A stretch of 5,314 nt of DNA, from NCBI GenBank assembly GCA_025927665.1, contig JAICKZ010000227.1:1-5314 (forward strand), in the 5' to 3' direction. Source of the stretch: Steroidobacteraceae bacterium (GTDB lineage: Bacteria; Pseudomonadota; Gammaproteobacteria; Steroidobacterales; Steroidobacteraceae). The notes beneath the pieces were generated by a model. It was not told the DNA's origin and made no database searches. It worked only from the letters and a program-made list of their open reading frames with translations. Shown piece by piece: positions 1 to 4,654 of the stretch. Position numbers and translations under genes: made by a program. Within the stretch, counting starts at the first letter, position 1, and each line of letters opens with the position of its first letter.

Positions 1-585
1 CAGCATATGCGCCATGATGAAATCAACATGATCGGCAAGATCAGGATGTGCAACCCATTCATTCCATGTTTCCGCAGTACTTACAGGCTTATGAGTCTCT
101 GCGCGCACCCGATCAAGATACTTAGCGATCTGCTGTTCATCCATTAAATTGGTGGTTAAGACTTCGTTACCAACAATCAAACGTCGCACATTGTCGTTTG
201 CATTACCCGATCGTATTAAAGCCGCCATTTCCACTTCATTCATGTCCATGTTTTTGTCTAGATAACATCCCATGGCGACGTTCAGATGATATTTCGCCGC
301 AATGACTGGCGCTTGTTCAAAAGTACCGCGCGCTTGATAGATACGAATCGCAGTGGCTTTGCCTTCCAACAAACCAATATCGGCATCGATTTCTTCCAAC
401 GTGGGCATATCGTTGTTGTAGGGACTTTTGCCATTGCGCCATGGTGCAACGTCGAAACCACCTTTGATAAGCTCAGGCCAAGCAGGTTCTTGCTGCGGAC
501 GATTCAAGTAGGCCCATACGCCAAACGTAAGCAACGCAAAGATGGCAGCGACCAGAAAATTCGAAAATCGGGATTTAGCAGTCAT
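1..585 (-). CDS. GH17-type beta-1,3-glucanase/glucan-transferase-like protein, N-terminal part (3' end outside window)
   Basis: The 195 visible residues look like the bacterial branch of glycoside hydrolase family 17. These enzymes cleave or rearrange beta-1,3-glucan and are either stand-alone or fused to a GT2 glucan synthase. Residues 10-27 form one hydrophobic segment after a basic N-terminus, so a membrane anchor with a periplasmic domain is likely. The barrel follows: GGFDVAPWRNGKSPY (42-56), EEIDADIGLLEGKATAIRIY (64-83), YHLNVAMGCYLD (99-110), and VGNEVL (138-143), where Glu141 is the expected general acid. VSTAETWNEW (168-177) and HVDFIMAHML (186-195) continue the family pattern. The nucleophile Glu and any GT2 or membrane region lie outside the window, so hydrolase and transferase cannot be told apart. 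Start: ATG at 585 puts the anchor at the extreme N-terminus, but an in-frame ATG at 624 would add 13 residues. Neither has a clear ribosome binding site. The gene diverges from the outer-membrane protein at 730. Confidence 0.82.
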   Translation of the reverse strand, partial: MTAKSRFSNFLVAAIFALLTFGVWAYLNRPQQEPAWPELIKGGFDVAPWRNGKSPYNNDMPTLEEIDADIGLLEGKATAIRIYQARGTFEQAPVIAAKYHLNVAMGCYLDKNMDMNEVEMAALIRSGNANDNVRRLIVGNEVLTTNLMDEQQIAKYLDRVRAETHKPVSTAETWNEWVAHPDLADHVDFIMAHML

Positions 586-719
586 GTCTGAATAAACGAG
601 AAAACGATTTAATAAGCTTAACATGGCGCATCGGTGAACTTGCGTAATCCATGGCTATCGCTGACATAAAGCATCGTGATTTATCCGGAAAATTAGGCCA
701 CAATACCTGCTTGTTCATA

Positions 720-726
720 GAGGTGA
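720..726 (+). promoter_or_regulatory. Ribosome binding site of the outer-membrane protein gene
   Basis: GAGGTGA lies 3 bases before the ATG at 730, so the GG core is about six bases from the start. It is one of only two clear Shine-Dalgarno sequences in the window and fixes the start of this gene. No convincing -35/-10 pair was found in the 586-719 gap it shares with the divergent GH17 gene. Confidence 0.7.
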
Positions 727-729
727 GTC

Positions 730-1428
730 ATGCTGCAACATGTTTTGGTTAGAGTAGGAATGGGTTTGGGGCTGGGAATATTATTGGCGTCTACGACTCA
801 AGCCGCTGAACCGCGCTTTGAATTCACGCCTTTCTATACGCAGCGTGGTGGTGGTGGGTTTGATGATGCCAATAAGAACGATACCAGCTTAAGCTCTAAA
901 TCTGGAACCGCAATAGCGATTGACTGGCCCTCCAGCGAACATGGATCGCAGTATGAATTGCTGTACAGTCGACAAAACACCATCGCCAGTGATACCAAAG
1001 CCAGTACATCTGTTGATATACGTATCGAATACCTTCAATTGGGGGGTACCACTTTGGTGGGTGATGAAACTTCGCATGTGGTGCCCTATGCAGCGGGTGG
1101 TCTTGGCGTCGCACGATTTACTCCTGGTGCCGCATCATTGTTAGCATTCACTCAAGAAGTCGCGCCTGGTACCACCGCATCAATACAAACTCAAGAAACT
1201 CATTTGGCATTTAGTTTGGGTGGCGGTGTGCGCATTCCCATAACCAATCACATACGTCTACGCCTTGAAGCACGTGGTTATCTCACATGGCTGAATGGAA
1301 GTTCCGTGTTTTGCCATGCGGGTGCCGCAACAAGTGATACCAATGCGGTCGTGGCTTGTCCGTTGCAAACCAAGGGGCAAACGTTCTTCCAATATGAAGC
1401 GTTAGGTGGCGTCTCTATTGGTTTTTGA
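730..1428 (+). CDS. Small outer-membrane beta-barrel protein (opacity/porin-like), secreted
   Basis: A 232-residue protein with a Sec signal peptide: hydrophobic GMGLGLGILLA (10-20), then a signal peptidase I site after TTQA (25). The mature part has alternating, aromatic-tipped strands typical of 8-10-stranded barrels: FEFTPFYTQRG (30-40), QYELLYSRQN (74-83), VDIRIEYLQLGGT (95-107), VVPYAAGGLGVARF (117-130), HLAFSLGGGVRIP (158-170), IRLRLEARGYLTWL (175-188). The chain ends in GGVSIGF; a terminal Phe is the usual signal for the BAM insertion machinery. Cys195 and Cys210 flank a loop near the C-terminus and could form a disulfide in the oxidising periplasm. The layout resembles proteobacterial outer-membrane beta-barrel domain proteins of unknown role; no ligand or transport function can be assigned. 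The stop lies 2 bases from the stop of the convergent methionine aminopeptidase gene. Confidence 0.85.
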   Translation: MLQHVLVRVGMGLGLGILLASTTQAAEPRFEFTPFYTQRGGGGFDDANKNDTSLSSKSGTAIAIDWPSSEHGSQYELLYSRQNTIASDTKASTSVDIRIEYLQLGGTTLVGDETSHVVPYAAGGLGVARFTPGAASLLAFTQEVAPGTTASIQTQETHLAFSLGGGVRIPITNHIRLRLEARGYLTWLNGSSVFCHAGAATSDTNAVVACPLQTKGQTFFQYEALGGVSIGF

Positions 1429-1430
1429 TT

Positions 1431-2189
1431 TCAATGCAACTGAGTCAGGATGATCGGTGCTCCACTGGTCACCACTAATGAATGTTCGTGTTGAGCAAAT
1501 AACGAACTGGGCCTGCCTGCTAAGGTCCAGCCATCATCCGTTTCATGCACTCGACTCACGTTGGTTGAAAGAAATGGTTCAATGGTGATGACCTGACCTT
1601 CTTGCAGAATACCGCCTTCAAACGGATCGTAGTAATTGCGTATCACTGGATCTTCATGCAGTGCCGCGCCCACGCCATGACTGCATACATTACGCACAAC
1701 ACGAAAACCGGTGGCGCGCGCAGATCGCTCTATTGCTCGTCCTATTTCATTAATGCGTTGACCTGCACGCACCACTGCAATACCTGCATCACGCGCACGC
1801 TGTGCCGAGTTACACAAACGTACTTTCAACGCGGCTTGTAGTGATGCATCAGGTTGCAATATAAAGCTGCTGCCAGTGTCGCCGAAGTAATCGTCCAGCA
1901 TGGCCGATACATCAATGTTGATAACATCTCCGGCTAACAAAACACGATCACCTGGTACACCATGAGCGGCTTCGTGATTGACGCTAATGCAGGTTGCGCC
2001 CGGAAAGTTGTAACACAAACGGGGCGCAGAAATGGCACCGTGATTCGCTAATAACTTCTCGCCGAAGAAATCAAGCTCAGCCGTAGTCATGCCATGTTGT
2101 GCATGCAGTTGCATGCTATTTAACACCTCAGCAACAATACGGCCAATACGTTGCAAACCTTGAAGCTGTGTGTCGTTGCAAATAATCAT
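1431..2189 (-). CDS. map: Type I methionine aminopeptidase
   Basis: Removes the N-terminal Met from new cytosolic proteins with a small second residue. The 252-residue product is the usual length for a type Ia enzyme with no N-terminal extension. All five metal ligands of the pita-bread fold are visible: Asp93 (VINIDVS), Asp104 (YFGDTG), His171 (CSHGVG), Glu204 (TIEP) and Glu235 (QHEHS). Catalytic His76 (AAHGVPGD), His178 (LHEDP) and Trp221 (DGWT) are also present, so the enzyme should be active. The ATG at 2189 gives the family N-terminus (LQGLQRIGRIVAEVL, residues 9-23). An in-frame TTG at 2258 would add 23 Cys-rich residues unlike the family and lies inside a hairpin, so I rejected it. No Shine-Dalgarno is visible. 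A -10-like TAATAT (2202-2197) lies 7 bases from the ATG, which allows a nearly leaderless mRNA. It is not beside rpsB/tsf, so it may be a second map copy. Confidence 0.95.
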   Translation of the reverse strand: MIICNDTQLQGLQRIGRIVAEVLNSMQLHAQHGMTTAELDFFGEKLLANHGAISAPRLCYNFPGATCISVNHEAAHGVPGDRVLLAGDVINIDVSAMLDDYFGDTGSSFILQPDASLQAALKVRLCNSAQRARDAGIAVVRAGQRINEIGRAIERSARATGFRVVRNVCSHGVGAALHEDPVIRNYYDPFEGGILQEGQVITIEPFLSTNVSRVHETDDGWTLAGRPSSLFAQHEHSLVVTSGAPIILTQLH

Positions 2190-2240
2190 GGTTGATATAT
2201 TAGAATTTGATCTGCAACAAAAACAGTCTTGGAAATAACA

Positions 2241-2272
2241 ATGTCTGATCACCAGCAATGATGATCAGACAT
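2241..2272 (-). terminator. Perfect 11-bp hairpin after the SPOR gene, probable (weak) terminator
   Basis: ATGTCTGATCA (2241-2251) and TGATCAGACAT (2262-2272) are exact reverse complements around a 10-base loop. Read on the minus strand, the hairpin starts 31 bases after the SPOR stop codon and is followed by TGTTATTTCC, a short and impure U-tract. The stem is only moderately GC-rich. A terminator separating the SPOR and map transcripts is the best reading; partial attenuation or a dyad operator for map remains possible. Confidence 0.5.
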
Positions 2273-2303
2273 GTGTAAGGAAAAAATTTCAACTTCTAGG
2301 CAA

Positions 2304-3977
2304 TCAATCCAACTCTCGACCAATCAGCTTGGAGAAGAACGATCCTGGACGCGATGCCTGCCGAATTGCACTTTCAGAAGTGGCTGAACCAGCTTGACCT
2401 TTTTTGACCTTGTCAATGGAATATTTGCCGCTAGGTCCCGAACGGTAACCAGGCTGGGTGGTTTCCCATTTTTGTTGATTTGATTTTGGCTTGGCATTCA
2501 CCGGCGCAGTGGCAGGAGCACGTACAGGTGTCGGTGCTGGAGTCACTCCAAACGTGGGCTTGGAAGGCGCGGCGCCTTGGTCACGCTTTTCATCCAGGAC
2601 TACCACGTTAGGAACAATGACCGGAGCGGATGGTACCGCTTTGGGTTCGATGAACCGATCATACTCAGCAATTGCAATACGCGTAATAACAGGCGCTGGA
2701 AAGAAAGTTTTTAAATAACCTGCCACTGCATCCGCAGATACCTCTTCACGGAAGAAACCCAGTCGCAATGAATATTTGTTCTTCTCTTCTGCGCCGTCGA
2801 CAATCACTGAATACAAACGATAGGCCGCAAAAATATCCAGGCGCGGCATTGCATCGAGATTGAATGGCTGCTCAGAGAGCGCCAATTGCACAGCAAACCA
2901 CTTGGGCTTATTTTCGTCTTCAATTTCCGCAACCGTGATGGCGCGGATAGTCATCGTCGTGTCCAGAATCGGCACGTAATCGTCACTGTTCTTGCTAGCA
3001 GGCTTTACCAATGCAGGTGCAGGTATCGCGATTGGCGGTGCAACTTTTGCAGCAGGCTTCGCGACAGCTGCAACACTCTTAGGTGTAGGCTTGGCTTGCT
3101 GTACAGGAGCAGATACTTTCTTCGCTGCAGCCGCGTTAATGGCAGCTGCGCTGGGTTGCGATGTAAGCGCTACTGATACAGGCGCTGCCTTTGTAACACC
3201 TACATTTGCTTTTGGTGCAACGCTTGCTTGTGGTACTGCAGTGGGCTTGCTTGCCGGTGGCTGTAAACGTGCCTCAGGTACGGCATCAATTTTTTTCTTC
3301 GCTTGAGCGGGAATAATTGTTGGAGCGAGTTCAAGATTCGTATCCGGCAGATCCACTCCACGTGCCACATGGAATGGTTGATGGGTCGTCATCGTAAAAG
3401 GCGTGGAGCGCGCTTTGCTTTGAACCACCAATGAATTTGCATCTTTAACCTTCGTCATCTCAGCAGTGAGTTCTGCATGCGCTGCTTTCATGGACTGTGA
3501 TTCAGTCCTGATAACAGGTTTTGGCGCGGCGGCGACAACAGGAATTACTGGAGATTGTTTGACCGACTTGGATTCAAATAACTTTGGCACCGCTGCTGCA
3601 GACGCAACCGCTGCCGCCACCGGCGCAGCTGGACGTGCTTCAAAACGACCCGTCAACAATGGATCACCAGCGAAACGCATGTCTTCAGCGCCAGCGCGAC
3701 TTGTAAATGCAGCAGGGTATAAAGAACGCAACGAAGCCAGTGCAATTTCCGCATCAGCTTCAGAATTAAAAAAGCCTAAACGTAAACGATAACGATGACG
3801 TCCATCTTCTACTTTAGAGACTTGATACAAGCGATAGCTTTCATAGCCTTTCAGTGACTTCGGTACTGAAGGCATCGGCGTCATCGACGCATATAGATTT
3901 ATTACGAACACTCCTGTTGCTGACATAACTGCTACTGAGTGTTTTATGCTGTTTGTTCCGCCGGTTGCATCAATCAT
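2304..3977 (-). CDS. Protein with two SPOR-like repeats and a long Ala/Pro/Lys linker
   Basis: SPOR domains typically bind glycan strands of peptidoglycan stripped of stem peptides. Two repeats are visible in this 557-residue protein. Repeat 1 spans about 22-94: VFVINLYASMTPM, then YESYRLYQVS, RYRLRLGFFNSEADAE and SLRSLYPAAFTSR. Repeat 2 spans about 359-434: KWFAVQLALSEQPF, then FAAYRLYSVIVDGAE, KYSLRLGFFREEVSADAV and FFPAPVITR. Both carry the RLGFF core (66-70 and 405-409). Between them is about 220 residues rich in Ala, Pro, Lys and Val, probably disordered. The C-terminus is charged and ends in GSFFSKLIGRELD. No signal peptide or clear membrane helix is seen; the hydrophobic stretch at 14-30 merges into the first SPOR strand. 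The ATG at 3977 has GGGGAAG (3987-3981) before it. In-frame ATG 3992 and TTG 4013 are alternatives with poorer binding sites. The gene lies downstream of a cyclic-di-GMP riboswitch. Its cell-wall role is inferred from the domain. Confidence 0.85.
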   Translation of the reverse strand: MIDATGGTNSIKHSVAVMSATGVFVINLYASMTPMPSVPKSLKGYESYRLYQVSKVEDGRHRYRLRLGFFNSEADAEIALASLRSLYPAAFTSRAGAEDMRFAGDPLLTGRFEARPAAPVAAAVASAAAVPKLFESKSVKQSPVIPVVAAAPKPVIRTESQSMKAAHAELTAEMTKVKDANSLVVQSKARSTPFTMTTHQPFHVARGVDLPDTNLELAPTIIPAQAKKKIDAVPEARLQPPASKPTAVPQASVAPKANVGVTKAAPVSVALTSQPSAAAINAAAAKKVSAPVQQAKPTPKSVAAVAKPAAKVAPPIAIPAPALVKPASKNSDDYVPILDTTMTIRAITVAEIEDENKPKWFAVQLALSEQPFNLDAMPRLDIFAAYRLYSVIVDGAEEKNKYSLRLGFFREEVSADAVAGYLKTFFPAPVITRIAIAEYDRFIEPKAVPSAPVIVPNVVVLDEKRDQGAAPSKPTFGVTPAPTPVRAPATAPVNAKPKSNQQKWETTQPGYRSGPSGKYSIDKVKKGQAGSATSESAIRQASRPGSFFSKLIGRELD

Positions 3978-3980
3978 TTT

Positions 3981-3987
3981 CTTCCCC
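3981..3987 (-). promoter_or_regulatory. Ribosome binding site choosing the SPOR gene start
   Basis: GGGGAAG on the minus strand, three A residues before the ATG at 3977. Upstream in-frame starts (ATG 3992, TTG 4013) lack a comparable purine run, which favours the 557-residue product. Confidence 0.55.
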
Positions 3988-4062
3988 AACATACAAACCC
4001 AACTTACTAACAAGCCAAAAACTAAAACCGCGCTTGTCGATCTGTGTCATGAAAGTGGGAAT

Positions 4063-4076
4063 GTGCCAATTGGCAC
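4063..4076. repeat. 14-bp perfect palindrome in the SPOR leader
   Basis: GTGCCAATTGGCAC equals its own reverse complement. It lies about 86 bases upstream of the SPOR start, between that start and the riboswitch. In RNA it can form a 5-bp GUGCC/GGCAC hairpin with an AAUU loop, with no U-tract after it. It may be a protein-binding dyad or part of the leader fold; the function is unknown. Confidence 0.5.
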
Positions 4077-4142
4077 TGATTGCAACGTGACTCGATGACA
4101 TTATTCGAAAATGGGCGTAACCCAAAGTCATCTGAATCAGGT

Positions 4143-4163
4143 GCATCGCATAAATAGCGATGC
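4143..4163 (-). other. Hairpin just downstream of the riboswitch, candidate expression platform
   Basis: GCATCGC and GCGATGC pair perfectly (7 bp) around a 7-base AU loop, beginning 8-10 bases after the aptamer's 3' strand. No U-tract follows (ACCTGATTCAG), so this is not a classical intrinsic terminator. Its 5' arm includes a GGCA that could instead pair with the UGCC ending the aptamer, giving a possible ligand-dependent switch. That switch is inference. Confidence 0.45.
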
Positions 4164-4170
4164 CCTTGGC

Positions 4171-4259
4171 GTGGCAACCCCGCTGTCATAGGTAAACCTG
4201 TAAACCTTTAGACCGGTAGCTTTGCGTCCTCGTCTTTCAACGAGTTTGCCTTTGCACTC
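4171..4259 (-). ncRNA. Cyclic-di-GMP-I (GEMM-I) riboswitch
   Basis: Senses the second messenger cyclic-di-GMP in the 5' leader of the SPOR gene. In order on the minus strand: GGCAAAC (4250-4244), then a hairpin CTCGT-TGAAAG-ACGAG (4244-4229) presenting the GAAA tetraloop. Next come the near-invariant GACGCAAAGC (4228-4219), TACCGGTCTAAAGG (4218-4205), TATGACAGC (4190-4182) and GGGGTTGCC (4181-4173). GGCAA at the 5' side is complementary to TTGCC at the 3' side, and GCT (4220-4218) to AGC (4184-4182), closing the two-helix fold. These match the known GEMM-I consensus, including the tetraloop and ligand-pocket segments. The aptamer starts at the predicted transcription start and ends about 195 nt before the SPOR start codon. 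Whether ligand turns the gene on or off cannot be read from sequence. Confidence 0.95.
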
Positions 4260-4266
4260 GGATTGG

Positions 4267-4295
4267 ATTGTGTTGATTACAGGTGAGTAAGTCAA
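4267..4295 (-). promoter_or_regulatory. Sigma-70-type promoter of the riboswitch-SPOR transcript
   Basis: TTGACT (4295-4290, 5 of 6 matches to the -35 consensus) and CACAAT (4272-4267, 4 of 6 to the -10) are separated by exactly 17 bases on the minus strand. Transcription would start near 4259, the first bases of the aptamer. This positional agreement with an independently recognised RNA strengthens the call. Confidence 0.65.
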
Positions 4296-4320
4296 GCGAC
4301 TTTGTCTCTCTCAAGCGACT
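4292..4320. repeat. Two 10-bp direct repeats overlapping the -35 element
   Basis: TCAAGCGACT occurs at 4292-4301 and 4311-4320, a 19-base period (close to two helical turns). On the minus strand it reads AGTCGCTTGA and the promoter-proximal copy overlaps TTGACT. Such spacing fits a dimeric regulator binding one DNA face as activator or repressor of the riboswitch transcript. No named regulator is recognised. Confidence 0.5.
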
Positions 4321-4654
4321 ATTGCGTGAGCTATTTAACCTAAATCGGAAATGATTTTATGTTCGAATCAAATGAAGATTGTAATGCTTCATTTTCTAAT
4401 TTTAATACTCAAAAGATGATACGCAACTTAGTCAAACCATTGCCAGACAATCGATGAGAGTTGTGACAATTTCAAGGGCGCATCTGTCGTCGCGCTTTGC
4501 AACGCAACATTAAGTTGTTTAATTTATATTGAACAACTTAATGTCTCATTATAACGCCATGAAAATACACAAAAATGCATGACAGTATGGTAGCTTAAGT
4601 AAAGTTGAGATTTGTCGATCGATTTGTCCTCTAATAAACAAAAAGTATTTTGAC
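4321..4654. other. Gene-poor regulatory stretch between the riboswitch promoter and the sheath-like gene
   Basis: About 330 AT-rich bases with no convincing gene. The only start with a passable binding site (GGAA at 4347-4350, ATG at 4359) gives a 32-residue peptide ending at 4457 that resembles nothing I know. The stretch also contains the 13-bp dyad at 4507-4544 and an 8-bp direct repeat GATTTGTC (4609-4616, 4621-4628). A rightward promoter for the sheath-like gene must lie here, but no good -35/-10 pair was found. Confidence 0.5.
4507..4544. repeat. Perfect 13-bp inverted repeat
   Basis: ACATTAAGTTGTT (4507-4519) and AACAACTTAATGT (4532-4544) are exact reverse complements around a 12-base AT-rich loop. 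No U-tract follows on either strand, so a terminator is unlikely. It lies about 110 bases upstream of the likely start of the sheath-like gene and may be an operator or an RNA structure in its leader. Confidence 0.65.

Noticed and set aside
286..591. Plus-strand frame of 101 codons
   Set aside because: It is antisense to the GH17 gene, whose minus-strand frame carries clear family motifs; the plus frame has no recognisable domain or ribosome binding site.
2190..2258. TTG start at 2258 extending methionine aminopeptidase by 23 residues
   Set aside because: The extension is Cys-rich and unlike type I enzymes, the start sits in the hairpin loop, and the ATG at 2189 gives the normal family length.
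2491..3792. Several long plus-strand frames opposite the SPOR gene, rich in Ala, Gly and Thr
   Set aside because: They are mirror images of the repetitive Ala/Pro/Lys codons of the linker; the composition follows directly from the minus-strand gene.
4063..4086. Sigma-54-like promoter (TTGGCACTGATTGCA, plus strand)
   Set aside because: Only 8 bases separate the GG and GC dinucleotides instead of the required 10, and no gene starts downstream in that direction.
4359..4457. Possible 32-residue small ORF (plus strand) with GGAA eight bases before its ATG
   Set aside because: Weak ribosome binding site, no promoter, no recognisable sequence pattern, and a frame of this length is expected by chance in AT-rich DNA.
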